Positions 43,318 through 50,884 of a DNA stretch of 64,000 bases are shown in pieces. The translations under genes were made by a program, and so were the position numbers. The DNA is from Hymenobacter properus (GTDB taxonomy: Bacteria > Bacteroidota > Bacteroidia > Cytophagales > Hymenobacteraceae): contig NZ_JADQDP010000002.1 of assembly GCF_015694735.1 (NCBI RefSeq), positions 1,054,001 to 1,118,000 on the forward strand. The letters run 5' to 3'. Position 1 is the first letter of the stretch. The number at the start of each line of letters is the position of its first letter. A model generated the notes under the pieces. The model did no database searches and was not told the origin of the DNA. It saw only the letters and a list, made by a program, of their open reading frames with translations.

Positions 43318-44958
43318 ATGAAATTACTGTATAGAACCCTGTTCGCGGCAGCATTGATGACTGCTACGACCGGTTGCGAGAAGTTTCTCGACATCAACCA
43401 AAACCCGAACGCCTTCACGGCGGAATCGGTAACGCCCGACGTAGTGCTGGCCCAGGCCCTGACCAACACGGCCGCTATCTACTCTGGCAACACCCCCAGC
43501 TACAACAGCTATTCCAGCTGGGCAGTGGGCTACTGGTCCAAAACCAACACCGTCAGCGGCTATGGCGAGGAGCAGACCTACAACTACGGGACTTCCTACT
43601 ACGCGGGCCTGTTCGACAACACCTACGACAACCTGAATGACTACAACATCATTCAGACTCGCGGTGCGGCCAACTACCCCCGTCACGCTGCTATTGCCCG
43701 CATCATGAAAGCCTACGGCTTCCTGCTGCTGGTTGACCAGTACGGTGACATTCCCTACACCCAAGCTTTGCAGGGCGCTTCCAACGTAACGCCAGTGTAC
43801 GACAAGGCGCAGGACATCTACAAAGACCTGCTGGTGCAGCTCACGGGTGCCATCGCCGACATCAACGCCGCTCCGGCCGGGGCACGCTCGGTAGGTGTTG
43901 AAGACGTTGTATTTGCTGGCAACATGACCAAGTGGAAGCAGTTTGCCAACAGCCTGAAGCTGCGCATCCTGCTGCGCGAGTCGCAAACCGGCAACTCGGC
44001 TATCGACTCCGACGTGCGCGCCCAACTGCAGGCTCTGCAAACCGCTCCCGACGGTTTCATTACGTCCGATGTAGTGGTGCAGCCCGGCTATGCCCAGAAC
44101 ACGGGCCAGCAGAACCCCTTCTTCACCCGTTACGGCTACACCGCCGCTGGTACCAGCGCCACGGAGCGTAACTACCAAGTGCCCACGCAGTTCATTCTCG
44201 ACCAGTATACCACCAACAACGACCCCCGCGTGTCGCAGCTCTACACGATGGGCGCCCGGGTAATTGCTGGCGTGAACACCCCCGGCTACGTAGGGGCTGT
44301 GCTGGGCGAGGCCAACCCGCCCACTACGGGCACGGCCACGGCCAGCACCCGTCAGGCTTCGCGCTTCCGCGGTGCCGAAACCACTTCGCCCGGCGCAGCT
44401 ACGGCCGGTGGCATCTTCAAGGGCGTTTCGGCGCCTACCCCGCTGATGCTGCTGTCGGAGCACCTGTTCAACAAAGCCGAGGTTGAAACCCGCAATTTGT
44501 TCACTGGCGATGCCAAGCAGGATTTCCTCAATGGCATCAAGGCGTCGTTCATTTACTTCTACCGTGCAGGCACCACGTCGCTGGCTGCCATCAACTCCTC
44601 GACGCTGGCCACCACTACGTCGGCTACGCCCGGCGTTACGCAGTACGACACCTACATCGCTGCTAACACCGCCAACCCGCTGGTGAACTATGACATTGCC
44701 ACCACCAACGGTGCGCTGGGCAAACAGGCTGCTATCATCTTCCAGAAGTACCTGGCTCTGAACTCGGTGGCCAGCACCGAGGCATGGGATGACTTCCGTC
44801 GTACCGGCCTGCCCCGCATTCCGCTGCCCGTTACGGCGGCTCAGGGCAAATTCCCGACGCGTTTGCTGTACCCGCTGAGCGAGGCCAGCACCAACTCGGG
44901 CAACGTGCCGGCTGGTGTGACGCAATACACCAAGATTTTCTGGGACGTGGTTGACTAA
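43318..44958 (+). CDS. SusD-like outer-membrane lipoprotein (SusD-like_2 type), system 3
   Basis: The 546-aa lipoprotein (lipobox ATTGC, Cys ~19) begins EKFLDINQNPNAFTAESVTP, typical of the SusD-like_2 type, with SSWAVGYWSKTNTVSGYGEE and C-terminal RLLYPLSEASTNSGNVP and KIFWDVVD. It pairs with the preceding SusC and shares its codon style. The operon is closed by a strong terminator 20 bp downstream. The ligand is unknown. Confidence 0.93.
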   Translation: MKLLYRTLFAAALMTATTGCEKFLDINQNPNAFTAESVTPDVVLAQALTNTAAIYSGNTPSYNSYSSWAVGYWSKTNTVSGYGEEQTYNYGTSYYAGLFDNTYDNLNDYNIIQTRGAANYPRHAAIARIMKAYGFLLLVDQYGDIPYTQALQGASNVTPVYDKAQDIYKDLLVQLTGAIADINAAPAGARSVGVEDVVFAGNMTKWKQFANSLKLRILLRESQTGNSAIDSDVRAQLQALQTAPDGFITSDVVVQPGYAQNTGQQNPFFTRYGYTAAGTSATERNYQVPTQFILDQYTTNNDPRVSQLYTMGARVIAGVNTPGYVGAVLGEANPPTTGTATASTRQASRFRGAETTSPGAATAGGIFKGVSAPTPLMLLSEHLFNKAEVETRNLFTGDAKQDFLNGIKASFIYFYRAGTTSLAAINSSTLATTTSATPGVTQYDTYIAANTANPLVNYDIATTNGALGKQAAIIFQKYLALNSVASTEAWDDFRRTGLPRIPLPVTAAQGKFPTRLLYPLSEASTNSGNVPAGVTQYTKIFWDVVD

Positions 44959-44977
44959 CCCGTTTTAGATGCATAAG

Positions 44978-45009
44978 AAAGGGCTGCCCAAATTGGGCAG
45001 CCCTTTTTT
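44978..45009. terminator. Terminator after SusCD system 3
   Basis: AAAGGGCTGCCCA pairs with TGGGCAGCCCTTT around AAT, followed by TTTTTTG. It also faces the leftward prfB transcript. Confidence 0.9.
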
Positions 45010-45055
45010 GTTGTTACGCAACGTAGCCGGCTTACTTCGCCACAGCAAGCGCCAT

Positions 45056-46133
45056 CTAACTCTGCATCAGGAAACCTTTGATGAACTCGTCGAGGTCGCC
45101 GTCCAGCACGTTTTGCACGTCGGTACGCTCTATGCCGGTGCGCAGGTCCTTGATGAGCTTGTAGGGGTGCAGCACGTAGTTACGAATCTGCGAGCCGAAG
45201 TCGATGCGCTTTTTAGAGGCTTCCACTTTGTCGCGCTCGGCGTGGCGCTTGTCCATCTCAATCTGGTAGAGGCGCGACTTGAGCATGCGCAGGGCGTGCT
45301 CCTTGTTCATGAGCTGGCTGCGCTCAATCTGCACGGCGATGATGATGCCGGAGGGCGCGTGCGTGAGGCGCACGGCGGTTTCCACCTTGTTCACGTTCTG
45401 CCCGCCGGCGCCGCCGGCCCGGAACGTGTCCCAGGAGATGTCGGCGGGGTTGATTTCGATGTTGATGGTGTCATCAATCACAGGGTAGGCGAAGACGGAG
45501 GCAAACGAGGTGTGGCGCCGGCCGCTGCTGTCGAAGGGGGAGATGCGCACCAGCCGGTGCACCCCAATTTCACTCTTGAGGTAGCCGTAAGCGAAATCAC
45601 CGTCGATTTCGAGCGAAGCCGACTTGATGCCTGCGCCTTCGCCGGGCTGGTAGCTTAGCTGCTTTACCCCGAAGCCGTGGCCTTCGGCCCACATGATGTA
45701 CATGCGCATGAGCATTTCGGCCCAATCCTGGCTTTCGGTGCCACCGGCGCCGGGGTTGATTTCGATGATGGCCGAAAGCTGGTCCTCTTCGTCAGAAAGC
45801 ATGCGCTTGAACTCCAGCGCCTCCACTTTCTGCACCGTGGCGTCATAGTCGGCCTGCATTTCGGCCTCGGTCACCTCGCCCTCCTTGTAGAAGTCGTAGA
45901 GCACTTCGGTGTCGGCCAGCGTTTGCTGCACGGCTTCGAAATCATCGGTCCAGGTTTTGATGGGTTTGATTTCACGCAGCGTGGCTTCCGCAGCCTTGGA
46001 GTCGTCCCAGAAGCCGGGCGCAGTGGTTTTGGCCTCGTAGGCGGCTAGCTGTTCTTTGCGGGCATCGTAGTCAAAGATACCTCCTCAGGGCCTCAGCGCG
46101 GCCCTTCAAGTCCTTAATCTGGTCTTGGGTCAT
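45056..46133 (-). CDS. prfB: Peptide chain release factor 2 with programmed +1 frameshift
   Basis: RF2 ends translation at UGA and UAA. The first frame starts at ATG 46133 ([16 protein letters not shown]) and hits TGA at 46073-46071. Skipping the T enters the +1 frame, which runs from 46072 to the stop at 45056-45058, giving ~358 aa. The slip site AGGAGG-TAT-CTT-TGA-C is the classic RF2 autoregulatory frameshift: an internal Shine-Dalgarno and CTT before the stop. The second frame has the GGQ motif ([13 protein letters not shown]) and the RF2 anticodon tripeptide SPF (RISPFDSSG). Confidence 0.97.
46064..46090 (-). promoter_or_regulatory. RF2 programmed frameshift site
   Basis: In the minus direction AGGAGG, TAT, CTT, TGA, C. 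A purine-rich Shine-Dalgarno-like element lies three bases before the CTT slip codon. Low RF2 favours the shift and restores RF2 synthesis. One of few strong SD-like sequences in this window. Confidence 0.96.
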
Positions 46134-46213
46134 GGGTGGGGAAATAAAGAAAAGCGCGACAGGGTGCAGGGCGCGAAATGCGCAAACACCGCTGCCGGGC
46201 AAAAAGTGAAGCG

Positions 46214-46221
46214 CAAAAGTA
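46214..46221 (-). promoter_or_regulatory. Candidate -7 box TACTTTTG for prfB
   Basis: Exact match to TAnnTTTG on the minus strand, 81 bp upstream of the prfB ATG (leader about 75 nt). Confidence 0.55.
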
Positions 46222-46345
46222 CCTATTTCTGCGCCGGAAGGTGGAAATAGCTTGGCGCTGATGCCAAACCAAGCCCGACCCGAATGGAACCCGGCGGTTT
46301 GGAAAGCTCAGCCGTATAGCTGCCCGGATGAGCGGATGCGGTGCC

Positions 46346-46353
46346 TAACTTTG
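46346..46353 (+). promoter_or_regulatory. -7 box TAACTTTG for the CZB-kinase-regulator operon
   Basis: Exact TAnnTTTG just 3 bp before the ATG at 46357. A start of transcription 5-7 bases downstream of the box would fall at or inside the start codon, so the mRNA would be leaderless or the true start is lower. Confidence 0.6.
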
Positions 46354-46356
46354 TGT

Positions 46357-46731
46357 ATGACAATTGAGGAATTGAAGCAGGATTTTGATTCGGCGCGCAT
46401 CAGGCACGTTCACTTCAAGAGCCGGCTACGCTCGTACATGTTTGGCAACGGGGGCGAGGAAGGTCCTTTGCGCGACCCCGAAGCCTGTAGCCTCGGCCAG
46501 TGGATAGCCGACCGCCTGCGCGGCCGTGGTTCCTACGCGCACCTGCCCGAAGCGCGGCAGTTCGACCGCCAGCACGTACTCATGCACCAGGAAGCCAACC
46601 GTTTGATGGACTTGCAAGCAGCGGGGCGTACCGACGAAGCCAGCGCGGGCCTTGGCACGGTGCAGGCCATTGCCGACGAAATGCAGGCCCTTCTGCAAAC
46701 AATGGAAGCCAAGATGCGTAGGGAGGCCTAA
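46357..46731 (+). CDS. CZB (chemoreceptor zinc-binding) domain protein
   Basis: The 124-aa product from ATG 46357 is little more than a CZB domain. The Zn ligand set is visible: His in HVHFKSRLRSYMFG, Cys in DPEACSLGQWIADR, and His in AHLPEARQF and QHVLMHQEA. CZB domains bind zinc through 3His-1Cys and sense zinc or hypochlorous acid, or modulate diguanylate cyclases and chemoreceptors. It starts a three-gene unit with the histidine kinase (23 bp gap) and regulator, so it may be its soluble sensor (inference). Confidence 0.87.
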   Translation: MTIEELKQDFDSARIRHVHFKSRLRSYMFGNGGEEGPLRDPEACSLGQWIADRLRGRGSYAHLPEARQFDRQHVLMHQEANRLMDLQAAGRTDEASAGLGTVQAIADEMQALLQTMEAKMRREA

Positions 46732-46754
46732 ACCACGCGCCCGGACGCCTTTGC

Positions 46755-48311
46755 ATGAAAATTACGCTTACCACCAAGCTCTTTGCGGGATTTGTGCTGC
46801 TGCTGGCGTTGTTTGCGGTGGTGGTGGTGTTTTACTACCAACTGGCCGGGCAAGTGCTGCGCAACTCGCAGCGGGTAGAAGCCTCGCAAAAAATAACGAA
46901 CCGGGCGTCGAACCTGCTACGCAACATCATCGACATGGAGACCGGCTTCCGGGGCTACCTGCTCATTGGCAATGAGCAAACCCTGGAGCCTTACTATGAT
47001 GGCGAACGGCAGCTCATCGGGCGTTTTTCGGAGCTGCGCGACTTGGTACAGGACTCGCCCGAACAGATAAAGCTGATTGAGCAAACGCAGCGGCTTTTTC
47101 AGCAATGGTCGGGCTACAGCCACCTGATGGTGGCCGAAAAGCGCGAAGCCCGTCGCCGCCTGCCTGCCCAGACGGGCCTGGATGGCCTGGCCCATCGGCG
47201 GCTGACCGAGGGCCTGACCGGCAAGCAGGTGATGGACAACATCCGGGAACGCTTGGCGGCCTTCGAAAGCCGCGAATCCGACACTCGCGCGCGGCTGCGC
47301 CACGAACTGGACGCCAGCATTGTGCGGGCTGAGTGGTTGTCGGCAGGGCTGGCCATTGCGGCGCTCATACTGGGACTGCTGTGGGCCATTTACATTGTGC
47401 GCGTGTTCAGTCGCCGCCTGCGCAGTATGCTCGACCTGGCCCGGCGCATGGCCGATGGCGACTACACCAGCCAGATTCTGGATACCGAACAGGATGAGGT
47501 GAGCGAGCTGACCTCGGCCCTGAACGTGATGGCCCGCACCGTGGGCGCCAACATCAGCCAGCTTGAAAACCGCAACCAGGAGCTCGACCAGTTCGCCTAC
47601 GTGGTATCGCACGACTTGAAAGCACCCCTGCGCGGCATCGAAAGTGCCTCCCGTTGGATTGAGGAGGACATGGGCACCGAGCAGCTACCGCCCCACATCC
47701 GTGAGTTTCTGGGGCTGATGCGGCAGCGCGTGCACCGCATGGAAAAGCTCATTACCGGCATTCTGGACCTGGCCCGCATCGGCCGGGTGGCGCAGGCCGA
47801 CGAAACGGTATTTGTGCGCACCCTGCTGCGCGAAGTCATCGACACGCTGAATCCGCCGCGGGGCTTCAAGGTCGAGCTGCCGTTCTTCCTGCCCACCCTC
47901 ACCACCAATGCCGTGCAGCTGCAGCAGGTGTTCACCAACCTCATCAGCAACGCCATTAAATACCACGACCACCCCGAAACCGGCGTCGTGCACATCAGCT
48001 GCGACGACGCCGGCGACTTCTACCTTTTTTCCGTGGCCGACAATGGCCCCGGCATCGCCCCGGAGTACCACGACCGTATTTTCGTCATCTTCCAGACCTT
48101 GACCGAGCGCGACACCATTGAAAGCACGGGCGTGGGGCTGGCCATTGTGAAGAAAATTGTGGAGCGCCAAGGCGGCCGAATTGGCGTGAAATCGGCGGAA
48201 GGCCAGGGCGCTAAGTTCATCTTCACCTGGCCCAAGGTGCCGCCTAAAGTCAAAAAAGCCGGCGCGACGGTGGCCGCCACTGCCAGTTCTTCCGTATCTG
48301 TTGCTACCTAA
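46755..48311 (+). CDS. CHASE3-type sensor histidine kinase
   Basis: The 518-aa inner-membrane kinase has TM1 (about 10-28), an extracytoplasmic four-helix CHASE3 domain (about 35-190, with ETGFRGYLLIGNEQ), TM2 (~195-222), a HAMP-like linker, HisKA with the phosphoacceptor in FAYVVSHDLKAPLRGI (His ~286), and HATPase_c with N box QVFTNLISNAIKYH and G boxes DNGPGIAP and STGVGLAIV. The C-terminal KVPPKVKKAGATVAATASS is a short extension. The neighbouring response regulator is its probable partner. Confidence 0.94.
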   Translation: MKITLTTKLFAGFVLLLALFAVVVVFYYQLAGQVLRNSQRVEASQKITNRASNLLRNIIDMETGFRGYLLIGNEQTLEPYYDGERQLIGRFSELRDLVQDSPEQIKLIEQTQRLFQQWSGYSHLMVAEKREARRRLPAQTGLDGLAHRRLTEGLTGKQVMDNIRERLAAFESRESDTRARLRHELDASIVRAEWLSAGLAIAALILGLLWAIYIVRVFSRRLRSMLDLARRMADGDYTSQILDTEQDEVSELTSALNVMARTVGANISQLENRNQELDQFAYVVSHDLKAPLRGIESASRWIEEDMGTEQLPPHIREFLGLMRQRVHRMEKLITGILDLARIGRVAQADETVFVRTLLREVIDTLNPPRGFKVELPFFLPTLTTNAVQLQQVFTNLISNAIKYHDHPETGVVHISCDDAGDFYLFSVADNGPGIAPEYHDRIFVIFQTLTERDTIESTGVGLAIVKKIVERQGGRIGVKSAEGQGAKFIFTWPKVPPKVKKAGATVAATASSSVSVAT

Positions 48312-48367
48312 CGGCCGCGTTCGACCGTTCTTGCGGGCATATTCCCGCGTTGATTAGTGCTTAGCTT

Positions 48368-48811
48368 ATGTCCGCCGATTATCCCACGCCCAGCATTTTG
48401 CTCGTGGAAGACGACCAGATGGACGTCATGAACGTGCAGCGCGAATTGCGCCGCCAGAATATTGATGTGCCCCTCATTCATGCCCGCAACGGCCGCGATG
48501 CGCTCAAAATGCTGCGCGGCGAAGGCGGCGAGCCTAAAATTGCCCGTCCCAGCCTAGTGATGCTCGACATCAACATGCCCCGCATGAACGGCTTGGAACT
48601 GCTCGAAGTGCTGCGCTCCGACCCCGAGTTTGTGAGCCTGAACGTGTTCATTATGACGACTTCCGACCTGGAATCGGACCGCCTCAAAGCCCAGGAGCTG
48701 GCCGTGAGTGGTTACATCATCAAGCCGCTGAGCTTTGACAAGTTTGGCGAAGGCGGCACCAGCGTCGACGGCTTTAGCCTCTTTCTGGACTTGTTGAAGC
48801 TGAAAAACTAG
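48368..48811 (+). CDS. Single-domain response regulator (Rcp1-like)
   Basis: The 147-aa receiver domain has no output domain. The acidic pocket (ILLVEDDQMD), phospho-acceptor Asp in LVMLDINMPRMNG (D67), Thr in IMTTSD, and Lys in YIIKPL are intact. RR-only proteins of this type (Rcp1-like) relay phosphate to another protein. It follows the kinase by 56 bp and probably completes a CZB-kinase-receiver signalling unit. Confidence 0.93.
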   Translation: MSADYPTPSILLVEDDQMDVMNVQRELRRQNIDVPLIHARNGRDALKMLRGEGGEPKIARPSLVMLDINMPRMNGLELLEVLRSDPEFVSLNVFIMTTSDLESDRLKAQELAVSGYIIKPLSFDKFGEGGTSVDGFSLFLDLLKLKN

Positions 48812-48835
48812 CTTCTCGCGCCATTTTTCAGCTTT

Positions 48836-49411
48836 CTACAGCAGCCGAAAGCCCATGCGATGGTGTGGGCTGGGCCCGTGCGTGCGAATGGCCTGGCGGT
48901 GCTGCGCCGTGGGGTAGCCCGCGTTCTGTGCCCAGCCGTACTCCGGAAATTCGGCCGCCAGCGCGCTCATGTAGTCGTCGCGAAACGTTTTGGCGAGCAC
49001 CGATGCGGCGGCAATGTTGCGGTACAAGCCGTCGCCCCCGATGATGCAGGTGTGCTCATAGCCGGGCAGCGGCCGAAACCGGTTGCCATCTACCAGCAAA
49101 TGCTCGGGGCGGATGCTGAGGGCAGCCACGGCGCGGTGCATGGCCAGGTAGCTGGCCTGCGCAATGTTGAGACTGCTGATTTCGGCTTCCGATGCCTGGC
49201 CCACGGCCCAGGCCACCGCTTCGGCACAGATTACGGGCCGTAGGGCCTCACGGCGCTTGGCACTGAGTTGCTTGGAATCGTTGAGAAAGCGCGGGTTAAA
49301 ATCGGGCGGCAGGATGACGGCGGCGGCAAAAACCGGGCCCGCCAGGCAGCCCCGCCCGGCTTCGTCGAGACCCGCTTCGAGGGCAAAGCCGGAGTAATTG
49401 GCAAGTAGCAT
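48836..49411 (-). CDS. rnhB: Ribonuclease HII
   Basis: RNase HII cuts RNA in RNA/DNA hybrids and removes misincorporated ribonucleotides. The 191-aa product from ATG 49411 has [19 protein letters not shown] with the catalytic DE pair, the LLVDGNRF Asp, and the [15 protein letters not shown] region. The frame is open upstream to 49585, but that part is Arg/Ala-rich and covers a strong hairpin. The hairpin and T run (49421-49481) end only ~10 bp before this ATG, an odd layout. Confidence 0.95.
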   Translation of the reverse strand: MLLANYSGFALEAGLDEAGRGCLAGPVFAAAVILPPDFNPRFLNDSKQLSAKRREALRPVICAEAVAWAVGQASEAEISSLNIAQASYLAMHRAVAALSIRPEHLLVDGNRFRPLPGYEHTCIIGGDGLYRNIAAASVLAKTFRDDYMSALAAEFPEYGWAQNAGYPTAQHRQAIRTHGPSPHHRMGFRLL

Positions 49412-49420
49412 ATCGAATAA

Positions 49421-49481
49421 AAAACGCGCGGAGCGCAAATCCAGCCCAAAATAAAGGCTGGATTTGCGCTCCGCGCGTTTT
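49421..49481 (-). terminator. Very strong hairpin with T tract, abutting rnhB
   Basis: Perfect 26-bp arms at 49421-49446 and 49456-49481 (AAAACGCGCGGAGCGC... mirrored) around CAAAATAAA. On the minus strand a T6 tract follows and the rnhB ATG lies ~10 bp later. It would end the transcript of the small acidic protein. Confidence 0.9.
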
Positions 49482-49496
49482 AGCGCGTCGGACAGC

Positions 49497-49748
49497 TTAG
49501 TGGCGGCCGGCGGTGCTGCCCGTGTCCGCGGTCGGGTCATTTTCGCCCCGGCGCTGGCCCTGGCTGTCGCGCGGGCCTTCATCAAGTTCCGAGTCTTCGT
49601 CGGTGGTTACGTATTCGTTGGTAACGGGGCCGAGGCCGTTAGTGTTCTGGGCCAGGTCGGCTTCGGCCTGGGCATGCTTGAGGTTGAACAGCGGGTCGTG
49701 CTCGTCTTGCTTGGAGTTTTGGTTGGGCTTCGAATTGGACTGGGCCAT
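49497..49748 (-). CDS. Small acidic protein of unknown function
   Basis: The 83-aa product starts at ATG 49748 ([20 protein letters not shown]) and is rich in Asp, Glu, Asn and Gln, with the segment [20 protein letters not shown] and no hydrophobic core, so probably intrinsically disordered and cytoplasmic. The frame stays open upstream to 49871, but those codons are low-complexity and Pro-rich. No family is recognised. A putative structured RNA and its terminator lie just upstream. Confidence 0.6.
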   Translation of the reverse strand: MAQSNSKPNQNSKQDEHDPLFNLKHAQAEADLAQNTNGLGPVTNEYVTTDEDSELDEGPRDSQGQRRGENDPTADTGSTAGRH

Positions 49749-49857
49749 GGGAGGGTAGGTGCCGGCCGGGATGTGGGCGGCCGGGGTACCAGGTGGTACG
49801 GTGGCGGCCGGCTTCGGGTTGAAAGCGCCGCCGTGGCGGACGGCTGAAACCAACAAA

Positions 49858-49887
49858 AAAGGCCGCCGCACAAGTGCGACGGCCTTA
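49858..49887 (-). terminator. Terminator of the candidate ncRNA
   Basis: AAGGCCG-C-CGCAC pairs with GTGCG-A-CGGCCTT around AA. On the minus strand this is followed by TTTTTTG. It lies 110 bp before the small acidic gene. Confidence 0.85.
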
Positions 49888-49994
49888 AAGTGGCGGGTCC
49901 GGCTTAGAGGTGTCTACCCCACCTGTTCAGCCAGAGCGCCGCCGCACGAGAGGTCCTTCCTTTCCACATTTCCAGCCCGTGCGGGGGTACTTAT
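49858..49994 (-). ncRNA. Candidate structured non-coding RNA
   Basis: On the minus strand a TATCTTTG -7 box (49999-50006) with a TTG about 21 bp upstream is followed by about 135 bp ending in a clear terminator (49858-49887). Predicted local stems: CCGCACG with CGTGCGG (enclosing GGAAAGGAAGGACCTCT), GGCGG with CCGCC, and AGGTG with CACCT. No long ORF lies between. It is not tRNA, tmRNA or RNase P by inspection, and the SRP tetraloop motif is absent. It might also be an attenuating leader for the small acidic gene. Confidence 0.6.
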
Positions 49995-49998
49995 GGGT

Positions 49999-50006
49999 CA
50001 AAGATA
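49999..50006 (-). promoter_or_regulatory. -7 box TATCTTTG for the candidate ncRNA
   Basis: Exact TAnnTTTG match on the minus strand; CTTG about 21 bp upstream could be the -33 element. No coding start is close downstream. Confidence 0.65.
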
Positions 50007-50169
50007 CTAGGCTGGGAGGGCCGAGCGCAAGATTTTTTGGATTAATGATGCCGATTAGTCGCCCAACGAAACCTTTGACACGGCGGATGACGGCATCCAG
50101 ACGACGATTGACCGGCCGCCCCGGCGTGCTCCGGCGTACTTTTACGCGCCCTTTTATCGCTTTTTCGCT

Positions 50170-50751
50170 ATGTCATTACCCGCTGCGCCTAACGTTGACG
50201 AAACCCACAACCCCTGGCAGACCCTCAGCACGGAGGTGAAGTACCACAACCCCTGGATTTCGGTGCGCGAAGACCAGGTGCTGAACCCCAGCGGCGGCCG
50301 CGGCATCTACGGCGTGGTGAGCATGAAAAACAAAGCCATTGGCATCATCCCCCTCGATGCCGAGGGCAACACCTGGCTGGTGGGGCAGTACCGTTACGCC
50401 TTGAACGAGTACAGCTGGGAAATTCCGATGGGCGGCGGCCCCGTGGCGCGCGACGTATTGGAATCGGCCCAGCGCGAGCTAAAGGAAGAAACCGGACTGC
50501 TGGCTGCCCGCTGGACGCGCATTGCGCGCCTGCACACGTCGAACTCCGTGACGGATGAGGAGGGTTTCGTGTTCCTGGCCGAAGACCTGACCCAGAGCGA
50601 CGTGGAGCCCGAAGAAACCGAAGACCTGCGCCTCTGGAAGCTGCCGCTGGCTGAGGCCGTGCGCATGTGTATGACCGACCGCATTACAGACGCCATCAGC
50701 GTGGCGGGCCTGCTCAAGGCCGAGCGTGTGCTAGCGGAGCGAGGAAAATAG
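50170..50751 (+). CDS. NUDIX hydrolase, ADP-ribose-pyrophosphatase-like
   Basis: NUDIX proteins hydrolyse nucleoside diphosphates linked to another moiety. The 193-aa product has a NUDIX box GGGPVARDVLESAQRELKEETG. The RELKEETG half is intact, but in the usual alignment of GX5EX7REUXEEXGU the first Glu position is Arg. The preceding stretch GVVSMKNKAIGIIPLD and NEYSWEIPMGG fits the ADP-ribose pyrophosphatase type. Substrate unknown; the Glu change may matter little because the metal-binding Glu are kept. Confidence 0.88.
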   Translation: MSLPAAPNVDETHNPWQTLSTEVKYHNPWISVREDQVLNPSGGRGIYGVVSMKNKAIGIIPLDAEGNTWLVGQYRYALNEYSWEIPMGGGPVARDVLESAQRELKEETGLLAARWTRIARLHTSNSVTDEEGFVFLAEDLTQSDVEPEETEDLRLWKLPLAEAVRMCMTDRITDAISVAGLLKAERVLAERGK

Positions 50752-50763
50752 GATAGGAAACCC

Positions 50764-50854
50764 ATGTCATCCTGAGCGGAGCGAAGGACCTTCTCAAGTC
50801 TGAGCAATTAATGTTCTAACGTCTGTAGGTCCTTCGCTCCGCTCAGGATGACAT
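50764..50854. repeat. Palindromic repeat, TCATCCTGAGCG family
   Basis: Perfect 27-bp arms at 50764-50790 and 50828-50854 (ATGTCATCCTGAGCGGAGCG... mirrored), spacer 37 bp. Lies between the NUDIX gene and plsC. Confidence 0.9.
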
Positions 50855-50871
50855 GCGAATCACCAATAACC

Positions 50872-50879
50872 TACCTTTG
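50872..50879 (+). promoter_or_regulatory. -7 box TACCTTTG for plsC
   Basis: Exact TAnnTTTG match, 5 bp before the ATG at 50885, directly after the palindromic repeat. Transcription would begin at or just before the start codon, implying a leaderless message. Confidence 0.6.
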
Positions 50880-50884
50880 TGGGC

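Noticed and set aside
49858..49994. SRP (4.5S) RNA
   Set aside because: The conserved GGAA tetraloop context with AGCAGCC was not found on either strand.
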